Positions 1 through 8,010 of a stretch of 64,000 nucleotides of DNA are shown here, one piece after another. A program made the position numbers and the translations under genes. The notes beneath the pieces are model-generated. The model searched no databases. It was not told the origin of the DNA and saw only the letters and a list, made by a program, of their open reading frames with translations. This stretch comes from Anaerolineae bacterium (lineage in GTDB: Bacteria; Chloroflexota; Anaerolineae; UBA4142; SHND01): contig JADZCJ010000015.1 of NCBI GenBank assembly GCA_020851635.1, positions 61,900 through 125,899 on the forward strand, written 5' to 3'. Position 1 is the stretch's first letter. Every line of letters begins with the position of its first letter.

Positions 1-378
1 GAAAAGCGCCTCATTCTTGGATTGGGGGTCGCTCAAAATGTGCCCTACCCCGAACAAGACCACCGAACGATAGTTCATCGAATTATGAAAAACTCCGCGC
101 GCAACCACCAGCCCATCCAATATTGTGGTCGTCACACAAATCGGATTGCCCGCTTGAATGTGCCGGAGCAGTCGGCTCGACGTCGCCCCGTGCATGAGCA
201 GCGAATCTTGACGCCGCGCGTGGATCATCGGAATCACAAACGGCTGATTCTCGACTGCAATCCCCACATGACAAATCAATGCTTCGTCCAGGATCCGATA
301 GATCGTCTCGCGGTCATACGCCGCGCGTTCCGGCAGTCGTTTCACTCGATTTCGAAGCGTTTTTCCAAAAGTGGTCAT
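1..378 (-). CDS. Pyridoxamine 5'-phosphate oxidase-family flavin-binding protein (3' end missing)
   Basis: The minus strand reads 126 codons from an ATG at 378-376 and runs off the left edge without a stop. A Shine-Dalgarno GGGAG lies about 8 bases upstream. The protein starts MTTFGKTLRNRVKRLPERAA and continues YDRETIYRILDEA, HVGIAVENQPFVIPM, MHGATSSRLLRHI and VVARGVFHNSMNYRSVV. This pattern is typical of the split-barrel FMN-binding family related to pyridoxamine phosphate oxidase and the NimA nitroimidazole reductases. Members are small cytosolic flavoproteins, about 200-220 residues, whose substrates are usually unknown. The missing C-terminus is a window-edge effect. Family is fairly sure; substrate cannot be read. 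Confidence 0.85.
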   Translation of the reverse strand, partial: MTTFGKTLRNRVKRLPERAAYDRETIYRILDEALICHVGIAVENQPFVIPMIHARRQDSLLMHGATSSRLLRHIQAGNPICVTTTILDGLVVARGVFHNSMNYRSVVLFGVGHILSDPQSKNEALF

Positions 379-649
379 GATGTATTCTCCCGATTTTAGT
401 ACCCGCCATCCTATCTGCAATTCCTATTCACTCCAAATTCCCTGTCCTCATTCGCGACGTGGAACCGGGTCCCTCGCACCGCACTATGTCACCATTTCGG
501 ACGGTAAGGAACGAACGCCGTTTTGTTCCCCGCCCCCGACGCCCTCCGGTCTCCGTTCCTCCGGTCTCTATCATTAAATTCCTCTCATCTGCCGCCGCTT
601 GAAAATTTTGCCAACATGCGACTGAACATATAATTGACTTGATTTACCC
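379..649. repeat. Intergenic region with one palindromic repeat
   Basis: This gap separates the divergent flavoprotein and mrdA genes. A hairpin at 504-525 has arms GGAACGAAC and GTTTTGTTCC. It is a member of a palindromic family that recurs at about 33.2, 45.2, 48.9, 51.7 and 54.4 kb. No convincing sigma-70 promoter pair is seen; TTGACT at 634 lacks a matching -10 element. Confidence 0.5.
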
Positions 650-2749
650 ATGTTGAGATACGGACGTCCCCCGCAATTTGACGACGAAGAAGAAGAGCTC
701 GAGGTCAAACCGAGTTGGTTTATTCGGGTCTTTGCTTTTATCATCGTCGCGCTGTTTGCGGTTCTGGCATACAACCTGTATCAAATTCAGGTCGTCCAGG
801 GCGAGGAACTCAAGCGCGCCGCCGATGAAAACCGCATTCGTCTCGTGCGCACGGACGCCGCGCGCGGCGTCGTCTATGACACCAACGGCAAGATCATCGT
901 CCGCAACGAACCACAATTCAACGTTTCAATTGTCCCCGCCGATCTGCCGGTCGAGCGCCAGGACGAAATCCTCCAGACGCTCAGTCTCATGATTGATGCG
1001 CCGCTGGACACGGTGGTATTGGCTCAAGCCGAGGATACGCTTGGCTCGGTGCCTTTGGACGTTTCGCGCACCTTTGTATCGCCCAGACGCGTGCCCGGGC
1101 TGCGTGAACTCGTGGAGGATGGGCGCAACACGGACCCGCTGACCCCCGTCCTCGTCAAAACCAACATCCCGCGTCTCATCGCCTTTCAAATCCAGGAGCG
1201 CACGATTGATTATCCCGGCGTGCGGATCGAGATTGCGCCCGTGCGGACTTATCCCGAAAAAGAATTGACAGCCCACATCCTGGGTTATCTGGGCGCCATT
1301 TCGCGCGAAGCATTCCCCGAATACGAAAAACGCGGATACGCACAGAATGATTTCGTCGGCGCGAGCGGATTGGAAGCGTCGTACGAAGACCAGCTGCGCG
1401 GGCGCGCCGGCGTCGAACTTGCGATCGTGGACGCGAACGGAAATATTATCCGCAGCACGGAACAACAAGCGTCCGTGCCGGGCAACAACCTCATTCTCTC
1501 ACTCGACACGGAACTTCAAAAAGCCGTCGAAGATGCGCTGAAAAAAGGGTTGGCAGCGAAAAAAGCCACGCAGGGCGTTGCCATCGCCATACGCCCCAAC
1601 ACAGGCGAGATTCTCGCGATGGTTTCGCTCCCGACTTATGACAGCAACTTGTTTGCGCGCGGCATTCGCCCCACCGACTTTGCCGCGCTGAACCAAGACC
1701 CGAACCGTCCGCTGCTCAATCACGCGATCAGCGGGATGTATCCTCCCGGCTCGGTCTATAAATTATTCTCGGCCGCGGGCGGGTTACAGGAAGGCGTCAT
1801 CACGCGCGACACCCAGTTATTTGATCCCGGCATCATTTATTTGCCCAATCGCTTTTTCCCCGACGACCCCGATCTCGCCCAGCCCTTTTACAACTGGTAT
1901 CGCCCGGGGTTTGGCTTTGGCAATGTGGTGGATGCCGTCTCCAATTCCAACGACACTTTCTTTTACAAGCTTGCCGGCGGCTTTACCGATTTCACCACCC
2001 CGCTCGGGCAGGCGCTCCTTGCCGATTACGCGCGCTTGTTCGGATACGGCACCGCCACGGGGATAGACCTGCCGGGCGAAGCGGATGGTCTCGTGCCCGA
2101 CCCGCGCTGGAAACAGCGTAATAAGAACGAACAGTGGACGACCGGTGATACTTATAACATGGTCATCGGTCAGGGTTTTGTCTTGTCAACGCCCCTGCAG
2201 GTCCTCAACATGACGGCGACGATTGCCAACGGCGGCACACTCTATCGTCCGCACCTGGTGCGCGCGATTGTAAATGCGAGCGGCACTGTCACCAATACAA
2301 TTGAACCACAGGTCATTCGCAAACTGCCGATTGATGATGCAAATCTCGCGATTGTGCGCGAAGGCATGCGCAATGCGGTCACCGTCGGCACTTCCTGGAA
2401 AATAAATCTCGTGGATGTAAACGTGGCAGGCAAAACCGGCACCGCCGAATTTTTCGGACCGCGCCGCGGCGGACGGCTGCCCACCCATGCGTGGTTTACG
2501 GCATATGCGCCGTATGAAAATCCGGAAATTGCAGTTGTCGTCTTTGTCTATAATGGCGGCGAGGGTTCCGAAGTGGCGGTCCCGATCGCGGCAGATATTC
2601 TGCGCGCCTATTTCAAATTGCCACCTGACGCGCCATTGGTCCCTCGACCCGTCCCCCCCCCACCTGAAACCGGGACGACTGCACCGGCAGCTCCGGCCGC
2701 GCCCGCCAATCCGCCGACGCCGGCAAATCAACCCACGCCAACGCCGTAG
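650..2749 (+). CDS. mrdA: Penicillin-binding protein 2, peptidoglycan transpeptidase of the elongasome
   Basis: This 699-residue protein cross-links peptidoglycan during cell elongation, acting with RodA in the cytoplasmic membrane. A single membrane anchor lies at about 23-45 and the PBP dimerisation domain at about 60-250. The transpeptidase domain follows, with the catalytic S368-V-Y-K371 motif, an S433-N-D second motif (as in SCD of E. coli PBP2) and a KTGTAEFF box near residue 584. The last 40 or so residues are a Pro/Ala/Thr-rich tail, an unusual appendage. No strong ribosome site precedes the ATG at 650. The following Min genes and rodA are co-oriented, making this a morphogenesis cluster. 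Confidence 0.95.
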   Translation: MLRYGRPPQFDDEEEELEVKPSWFIRVFAFIIVALFAVLAYNLYQIQVVQGEELKRAADENRIRLVRTDAARGVVYDTNGKIIVRNEPQFNVSIVPADLPVERQDEILQTLSLMIDAPLDTVVLAQAEDTLGSVPLDVSRTFVSPRRVPGLRELVEDGRNTDPLTPVLVKTNIPRLIAFQIQERTIDYPGVRIEIAPVRTYPEKELTAHILGYLGAISREAFPEYEKRGYAQNDFVGASGLEASYEDQLRGRAGVELAIVDANGNIIRSTEQQASVPGNNLILSLDTELQKAVEDALKKGLAAKKATQGVAIAIRPNTGEILAMVSLPTYDSNLFARGIRPTDFAALNQDPNRPLLNHAISGMYPPGSVYKLFSAAGGLQEGVITRDTQLFDPGIIYLPNRFFPDDPDLAQPFYNWYRPGFGFGNVVDAVSNSNDTFFYKLAGGFTDFTTPLGQALLADYARLFGYGTATGIDLPGEADGLVPDPRWKQRNKNEQWTTGDTYNMVIGQGFVLSTPLQVLNMTATIANGGTLYRPHLVRAIVNASGTVTNTIEPQVIRKLPIDDANLAIVREGMRNAVTVGTSWKINLVDVNVAGKTGTAEFFGPRRGGRLPTHAWFTAYAPYENPEIAVVVFVYNGGEGSEVAVPIAADILRAYFKLPPDAPLVPRPVPPPPETGTTAPAAPAAPANPPTPANQPTPTP

Positions 2750-2885
2750 GACGCCTCGAGCACCATATGCAAGAATCTCTCGGTTTTTCCAGTATTTTCG
2801 CCATCGTTCCAACCCTTTTGTTCTGTAACCGCATTGTTATCGCCATCGAGACCAAGTCAGGGTATAAAAGAGATGGAGATATACA

Positions 2886-3578
2886 ATGACGACAAATACT
2901 TGGTCTCTCGCGAAAGGGTCGAACCTCATGAAGTCAGCACCGGATGTCCAGGTCTCGTTACGCGGCACCCGTGACGGAGTTCTGATTGTGCTGGGCGACG
3001 GAGAGTGGAACACGATTCTCCGCGAACTGGAAATCAAACTCTCACGCCCGAACGCTTCTGCCTTTTTTCGCGGCGCGCGCGTTAGCGTGGAAACCGGCAG
3101 CCGTTTTCTCACCGAACAAGAACGCTTCGAACTCGAACGCCTGCTCGCCGCCTACAACATTCATCTCGGCGCAACCATGCCCGCGGTCGCCCCCGCGCCC
3201 GTCGTGCGCAGCGAACGGGCAGAACTGGTTACGCGCCAAAACGGCACAACCGAAGTGCTGATGGTGCGCCGCACCCTGCGCTCGGGACAGCGGATCCATC
3301 ACGCCGGACCTGTCGTTGTTTATGGTGATGTGAATGATGGCGCCGAAATCGTCGCCGCCGGCGATGTCTTGATTTTTGGAAAATTGCGCGGAGTGGTCCA
3401 TGCGGGCGCGGGCGGTGACAACCACGCCACCATCGGCGCCTTTACGCTCAACCCGCCTCAACTCCGCATCGGGAACCATATTGCCCGTTCGCCGGACGAA
3501 AAGAAACGCAAGACGCGAGGTCCCGAAATGGCGAGTGTGCGCTCGGAACAGATTGTGATTGAACCCTGGCAAGTATAG
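2886..3578 (+). CDS. minC: Septum site-determining protein MinC (copy 1)
   Basis: A 230-residue inhibitor of FtsZ assembly that acts at the membrane when bound to MinD. The N-terminal domain (about 15-95) is MinC_N-like. After a linker, the C-terminal beta-helix domain (about 120-200) shows TLRSGQRIHHAG, YGDVNDGAEIVAAGDVLIFG and LRGVVHAG, with LRIGNHIARSPDE close to the end. This is the hallmark MinC_C pattern, and the length is normal for MinC. A GGAG lies about 8 bases upstream of the ATG. An intrinsic terminator follows directly, separating it from a second MinC gene. Confidence 0.93.
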   Translation: MTTNTWSLAKGSNLMKSAPDVQVSLRGTRDGVLIVLGDGEWNTILRELEIKLSRPNASAFFRGARVSVETGSRFLTEQERFELERLLAAYNIHLGATMPAVAPAPVVRSERAELVTRQNGTTEVLMVRRTLRSGQRIHHAGPVVVYGDVNDGAEIVAAGDVLIFGKLRGVVHAGAGGDNHATIGAFTLNPPQLRIGNHIARSPDEKKRKTRGPEMASVRSEQIVIEPWQV

Positions 3579-3593
3579 CGATACAATCCACAG

Positions 3594-3620
3594 AAAACCC
3601 GCTCAGGCGGGTTTTCTTGT
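3594..3620 (+). terminator. Intrinsic terminator after minC copy 1
   Basis: The hairpin AAAACCCGC-TCA-GCGGGTTTT is followed by CTTGTTT. It starts 16 bases after the minC stop codon. Confidence 0.8.
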
Positions 3621-3719
3621 TTGTTGATCGGGTGGAAAAATCCCAAAGGGTATGATATATTAGGGTGCAAGCTCAGCTTTGATACACGCGAACGTTTTGA
3701 CGTTGCGTGGACGCCCACC

Positions 3720-4367
3720 ATGATTACGCTCAAGAGCAGTGGGGACGGTCTCACGATTACACTCAGTGACGGCCCTTGGTCCAAGGTACTCGCCGAACTG
3801 GCGTTGGAGCTGGAACGCCCGCGCGCCGTCGAGATTTTTCGCGCCCCGCTAATACGCATCGAAACGGGCGAACGCGCGCTGACGCCCCTTCAGGTCGAAG
3901 AACTCGCGTGGCTGCTCGAATTGCACGATATCAAATTCGAGTGGAGCAGCAACGGCACGCAAACGCCTCTACCCGGGCTGACCGAGCCCCGAACCACCGA
4001 ACACCCAACAAGCAGTGCGGTCGCCGTTTGGGAAGAAGCCGCCCTGTGTCCCCGGACCCTCCGTTCAGGGCAAACGATTCGCTATGCCGGACATGTTGCC
4101 GTGATGGGCGATGTGAATGCCGGCGCTGAAATCGTCGCGGCAGGCGATGTCCTTGTGTGGGGGCGCGTGCGGGGGGTCGTTCACGCGGGCGCCTCGGGCA
4201 ACGATAACGCCGTCGTCGGCGCGCTCATGTTGGCTCCCACTCAGTTACGCATCGGCAAGCATATCGCACGCGCCCCGGATGAGTTGCAGCATCCTCAGCG
4301 CGGTCCCGAAATCGCGCGAGTCCGCGAAGGTCGTATCATCATCGAAGGATGGAAATTCAAGGATTGA
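3720..4367 (+). CDS. minC: MinC paralogue (copy 2)
   Basis: This 215-residue protein has the same two-domain layout as the preceding MinC. The N-terminal MITLKSSGDGLTITLSDGPW aligns with copy 1, and the C-terminal domain repeats TLRSGQTIRYAG, GDVNAGAEIVAAGDVLVWG, RGVVHAGASG and LRIGKHIARAPDE. The frame stays open up to 3621, but homology begins at the ATG at 3720, so that start is chosen. The copies are diverged in the N-domain and linker and well conserved in the MinD-binding C-domain, which suggests that both still bind MinD. It lies directly upstream of minD and minE. Confidence 0.88.
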   Translation: MITLKSSGDGLTITLSDGPWSKVLAELALELERPRAVEIFRAPLIRIETGERALTPLQVEELAWLLELHDIKFEWSSNGTQTPLPGLTEPRTTEHPTSSAVAVWEEAALCPRTLRSGQTIRYAGHVAVMGDVNAGAEIVAAGDVLVWGRVRGVVHAGASGNDNAVVGALMLAPTQLRIGKHIARAPDELQHPQRGPEIARVREGRIIIEGWKFKD

Positions 4368-4371
4368 AAGG

Positions 4372-4459
4372 AATTTTGATTTGTGATTGTTGATTGTTGA
4401 TTTTCACCCACTTGACAAGCTCCTAATCAAAGATCCCAAATCATAAATCACAAATTCTA
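4372..4459. repeat. A/T-rich minisatellite-like intergenic repeat
   Basis: The region reads as imperfect GATTGTTGATT units followed by AATCATAAATCACAAATT, which is partly complementary to its own start. Similar GATTGCTGATT units recur at 58435-58495 and, within genes, at 12841-12893. TTGACA at 4412 has no well-placed -10 element. Confidence 0.5.
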
Positions 4460-5272
4460 ATGACTGCCACCGTCATCACTATCACCTCCGGCAAGGGCGG
4501 GGTAGGAAAAACCACCACGACCGCCAATATTGGCGTGGCGCTCGCGCGACGCGGCAAACGCGTCGCCTGTATTGACGCCGACATCGGGCTGCGCAATCTC
4601 GATGTCGTGCTGGGTCTCGAAAATCGAATCGTCTATGATATTGTGGATGTGGTCGAAGGGCGCGCGCGTTTGCGGCAGGCGCTCATTCGGGACAAACGCC
4701 TGCCCGAACTGCAAATGCTCCCCGCCGCGCAAACTCGCGACAAGACCGCGGTAAATCCACAGCAGATGTTGAAACTCACCGATGACCTGCGCAGCGAGGT
4801 AGATTTCATCCTGATTGATTCTCCCGCAGGGATCGAGCATGGATTCAAAAACGCCATCGCCCCCGCCGACCGCGTCATCATTGTGACAACCCCGGAAGTG
4901 AGCGCCGTGCGCGATGCCGACCGCATTATCGGCTTGGTTGAAGCGGCGGAAAAACCAAAACCGCAGCTCATTCTCAATCGCTTGCGCCCCGGCATGGTGA
5001 AACGCGGTGATATGCTTGCCACCGAAGATGTCCTGGAAATTCTCGCGATTGATCTGATCGGCATCGTGCCCGAAGACGAAAGTATCATCACCTCAGCCAA
5101 TCGCGGCGCTCCTGTGGCGCTGGACGACAAGGCGCAAGCCGGTCTGGCATATACTCGCATTGCCGCGCGCATCCTGGGTCAGGACGTGCCGTTTGCCGTT
5201 TTTGAAGACAATTCGACGCTGCTCAAGCGCTTTCAAAATTGGTTTCGCAATCCGAACGGAGGCGGGTCATGA
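4460..5272 (+). CDS. minD: Septum site-determining ATPase MinD
   Basis: A 270-residue deviant Walker-A ATPase that recruits MinC to the membrane. It begins MTATVITITSGKGGVGKTTT, with the KGGVGKTT loop and signature lysine, followed by CIDADIGLRNLDVVLGLE (switch I) and FILIDSPAGIE (Walker B). The C-terminal tail LLKRFQNWFRN has the amphipathic, basic character of the MinD membrane-targeting helix. The stop codon overlaps the minE start in ATGA, which implies translational coupling. Length is typical. Confidence 0.97.
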   Translation: MTATVITITSGKGGVGKTTTTANIGVALARRGKRVACIDADIGLRNLDVVLGLENRIVYDIVDVVEGRARLRQALIRDKRLPELQMLPAAQTRDKTAVNPQQMLKLTDDLRSEVDFILIDSPAGIEHGFKNAIAPADRVIIVTTPEVSAVRDADRIIGLVEAAEKPKPQLILNRLRPGMVKRGDMLATEDVLEILAIDLIGIVPEDESIITSANRGAPVALDDKAQAGLAYTRIAARILGQDVPFAVFEDNSTLLKRFQNWFRNPNGGGS

Positions 5273-5541
5273 GTTGGCTCGATTCGTTATTCGGTCGCAA
5301 GTCGGCAAGCGCCCAGGTTGCAAAATCGCGGCTCAAATTCGCTATTCAAATTGACCGGAGCAACCTTTCAGCCGAATTGCTCAATTCACTGCAAGAAGAT
5401 ATCATTCGCGCAATTTCCCAACGGATTGACATTGATCGCGAAGGCATGAAGATTTCAACGGAACGCGGCGAGAACGGACAGCGTCTGATTGCCGACATTC
5501 CGATCAAGTCAGTGCGCCCCAAAACCGCCTCCGGCGAATAA
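5269..5541 (+). CDS. minE: Cell division topological specificity factor MinE
   Basis: A 90-residue activator of MinD ATPase that drives Min relocation. The ATG at 5269 overlaps the minD stop, and GGAGGCGGG inside the end of minD supplies the ribosome site. The protein starts MSWLDSLFGRK, an amphipathic N-terminal helix like the MinE membrane-binding segment. It continues with KFAIQIDRSNLSAELLNSLQ and a topological-specificity domain ending ADIPIKS. The frame extends 10 codons upstream, but those codons lie inside minD. Confidence 0.92.
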   Translation: MSWLDSLFGRKSASAQVAKSRLKFAIQIDRSNLSAELLNSLQEDIIRAISQRIDIDREGMKISTERGENGQRLIADIPIKSVRPKTASGE

Positions 5542-5552
5542 AACGCGCATTC

Positions 5553-5604
5553 CGGTTGATTCGGTATTTCCCGCGTCAAGCTGCGCGTTATACCGAATCA
5601 ACCG
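5553..5604. repeat. Perfect 15-bp inverted repeat between minE and rodA
   Basis: The arms CGGTTGATTCGGTAT (5553-5567) and ATACCGAATCAACCG (5590-5604) flank a 22-base loop. No T-tract follows, and the rodA GTG start lies only 10 bases downstream. In mRNA the hairpin would sit against the rodA initiation site. It may be a regulatory hairpin, a processing site or a mobile-repeat scar. Confidence 0.8.
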
Positions 5605-5613
5605 TCTCACCAA

Positions 5614-6759
5614 GTGGTCTTAAAAGAACGTCGTCCCTTTCAAAATTTTGACTGGCTCCTCATCATCGCTGTAGGTCTCCTCGTTCTCCTGGGCATTGTC
5701 CTCATCAACAACACCACGGCCGGCGTCGAAGGGCTTTTTGACACCAGCAATTTGCTTCAGGACTTTACGTTTCGGCAGCTCTTGTACGCCGGCGGCGGAT
5801 TTGTCATTCTTTTTGCCCTCTCTCAATTTGATTATCGCATCTTTGCCAGCTTCCAGTGGCCCTTTTATATCGTTCTGCTCATTTTGTTGGCTATCGTTTT
5901 CTTGTTGGGACAAATCACCCTGGGCGCCCAGCGCTGGGTCCCGTTGGGTCCGTTCCAGCTGCAGCCCTCCGAAGTCGGCAAATTATTCCTGGTCCTCGTG
6001 CTCGCTAAATTTCTTGCGGACAACAACAAGCAAATGGACCGGTGGCGCACCCTCATTTTTTCGTTTGGCATTGTCTTGATTCCGTCGGTCATGACATATC
6101 TCCAGCCCGATCTCGGCACCTCACTCATCTTTATGTTTGTCTGGGGTGTCATGATTCTCGCGGCAGGTCTCCCCTGGAAACAGTTGGTGATCATCGGACT
6201 GGCGCTTTTGGTTATCCTGCCCATCGTTTATGCAACTCTTCAACCGTACCAACGTGACCGCATTACCACCTTTTTGAGCCCCACCAGCGATCCCCTAGGT
6301 TCGGGGTATAACGTGAACCAGGCGCGTATCGCCATTGGTTCGGGGCAGATTGTCGGACGAGGCATCGGCTCGGGGACCCAGAGTCAGCTGCAGTTTCTTC
6401 GCATTCGCCACACGGACTTTATTTTTTCCGTCATCGGTGAAGAGTTGGGCTTTTTTGGCGGGGTGTTTTTCTTTGCCCTCTATGCATTCGTGCTTGTCCG
6501 GATGCTGCGCGCCGCGCAGGTGTCGCGTTCTACCTTTGGCAGGTTGACGGCAGTCGGCTTTTCCGCCGCGCTCTTTTTCCAGGCATTTGTCAATCTGGGA
6601 ATGAACGTGGGCATCATGCCCGTCACGGGGATTCCTCTGCCCTTTGTCAGTTCCGGCGGCAGCTCGCTCGTGACCTATTTGATGATGATCGGCATCATCC
6701 AGAGCATCCTCGCCCATGAAAAAATGCTGGGCTTGCGCACCAAGCCGCAGCCCATCTAG
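5614..6759 (+). CDS. rodA: Peptidoglycan glycosyltransferase RodA (SEDS family)
   Basis: This 381-residue polytopic membrane protein polymerises lipid II for lateral wall growth with PBP2 as partner. It has about ten hydrophobic segments. SEDS hallmarks include RWVPLGPFQLQPSE, YLQPDLGTSLIF, SGQIVGRGIGSGTQSQ, DFIFSVIGEELGFFGG and the C-terminal GIPLPFVSSGGSSL. The start is GTG at 5614 (VLKERRPFQNFDW). It lies in the same cluster as mrdA, its functional partner, 2.9 kb upstream, and ends at a strong bidirectional terminator. Confidence 0.95.
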   Translation: MVLKERRPFQNFDWLLIIAVGLLVLLGIVLINNTTAGVEGLFDTSNLLQDFTFRQLLYAGGGFVILFALSQFDYRIFASFQWPFYIVLLILLAIVFLLGQITLGAQRWVPLGPFQLQPSEVGKLFLVLVLAKFLADNNKQMDRWRTLIFSFGIVLIPSVMTYLQPDLGTSLIFMFVWGVMILAAGLPWKQLVIIGLALLVILPIVYATLQPYQRDRITTFLSPTSDPLGSGYNVNQARIAIGSGQIVGRGIGSGTQSQLQFLRIRHTDFIFSVIGEELGFFGGVFFFALYAFVLVRMLRAAQVSRSTFGRLTAVGFSAALFFQAFVNLGMNVGIMPVTGIPLPFVSSGGSSLVTYLMMIGIIQSILAHEKMLGLRTKPQPI

Positions 6760-6762
6760 ACG

Positions 6763-6799
6763 AAAAAACCTCGTGCGCTCGAGCGCACGAGGTTTTTTT
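6763..6799. terminator. Bidirectional intrinsic terminator
   Basis: A perfect palindrome, AACCTCGTGCGCTC and its complement, is flanked by an A-tract on one side and a T-tract on the other. It serves rodA (+) and the convergent polysaccharide operon (-). Confidence 0.93.
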
Positions 6800-6813
6800 G
6801 CGCGCACGGCGCG

Positions 6814-8010
6814 TTATTTGCTTCCTTTTGCCCGCGTCAGCGTCACCCACAAAGAATATGTCACAAACCGCGTGATCCGCCAGACTCGCTGTGCGTACAA
6901 CAGAGCCAATCCGCCGGATTGGCTCGGCTTGCGCGCCTCCATGTATTCCTGCGACGGCAAGAGCAGCTGCGTCGCATAACCCACCTTGTTCGCCAGCCCC
7001 TCCTGATACAACATGTCAACCACGCTCCGCGCCCCACCCTGCGGTGAAGAATAAATCGCATAAACGAGACGCGCGCCCGCCCCGCTGCGGGTTTGCCCCA
7101 ACTGTTCAAGCACGGCGCGCGGCACGGGCGCGTTCCACCATTCTACGGCGCTCGACAATGTGCGCGCAATCGCAGAGGCAAGCTCCAACCTTTGTGCCGC
7201 CCACACAAATTCATCCCAATTGATTTCCGGCTGAAACCGCTGAATCCAACGAGTCATGTCATACAACCAGACGAGCGGCACGCGGAGGTGATGCAGTCCG
7301 GCATGTGCCGAGAGGTGCACCAATTGTCGGATCGGAGCAAGCGCCTGCGCGTCACGTCCTGCCAGCACACAGCGCAGTGGGTTCCGCCAGAAATACTCCA
7401 TCGTAATGCGACGGCGGTAATATGCGGGCGCAAACAAATGCCAGTGCAAATCCACCGCAGGACTCGGTGTTCCAAGCGCCGAATAATTGAGCGATTTCAA
7501 AAACTTTTCCGAAAATTTATCATGGCGTTCTCCAATCATTTTATAGCCGCAGTCAACCATGATAGATTGCGCCGCGCCCAGATCGGCACGATGAATCAAG
7601 AGGTCAATATCACCAAACGGGCGCAAACCCGGCTCCGGATACAGAATGGCGGAAAGCGCCGCGCCTTTCAAGACAAGCAGCGGGACGCCGGCTCGTGTGA
7701 ATGCGTCCAACAAGACGCCAACCGCATCGTTGGCAAGACGGTTCGCCATGCGGCTGCGATAATAGATGTCTCGTAAATCAGCGAGCGGCGCAGCGGGCAG
7801 TTGCGGATCAGCCGTATCCGAGAGCGCGGCAAAAAACAACGCCGCCAAGCCATGCAGCTTTGCGGCGGGGACAAGCTCGGTCCATAGATTTGCGGGGATA
7901 GTATTGGCGGAAACGACACGCCGCTCACCATTCCATGGAAACGCGTCAAGAATTGTGCGCGTCAGGACGCGTTCAGGCGACAGCGTCTCGGATGCTGACA
8001 CAGCATTCAT
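6814..8010 (-). CDS. Nucleotidyltransferase-fold protein of the NTP_transf_5 type
   Basis: This 398-residue protein has the nucleotidyltransferase pattern LVLKGAALSAILYPEPGLRPFGDIDLLI at about 115-145, including the G-D-x-D metal-binding motif. Downstream come VDLHWHLF and LVHLSAHAGLHHLRVPLVWLYDM, typical of uncharacterised family members found in capsule and exopolysaccharide loci. The start ATG overlaps the stop codon of the upstream tyrosine kinase (TAATG), so the two are coupled. It is the last gene of the minus-strand polysaccharide operon. The transferred group and acceptor are unknown. Confidence 0.75.
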   Translation of the reverse strand: MNAVSASETLSPERVLTRTILDAFPWNGERRVVSANTIPANLWTELVPAAKLHGLAALFFAALSDTADPQLPAAPLADLRDIYYRSRMANRLANDAVGVLLDAFTRAGVPLLVLKGAALSAILYPEPGLRPFGDIDLLIHRADLGAAQSIMVDCGYKMIGERHDKFSEKFLKSLNYSALGTPSPAVDLHWHLFAPAYYRRRITMEYFWRNPLRCVLAGRDAQALAPIRQLVHLSAHAGLHHLRVPLVWLYDMTRWIQRFQPEINWDEFVWAAQRLELASAIARTLSSAVEWWNAPVPRAVLEQLGQTRSGAGARLVYAIYSSPQGGARSVVDMLYQEGLANKVGYATQLLLPSQEYMEARKPSQSGGLALLYAQRVWRITRFVTYSLWVTLTRAKGSK

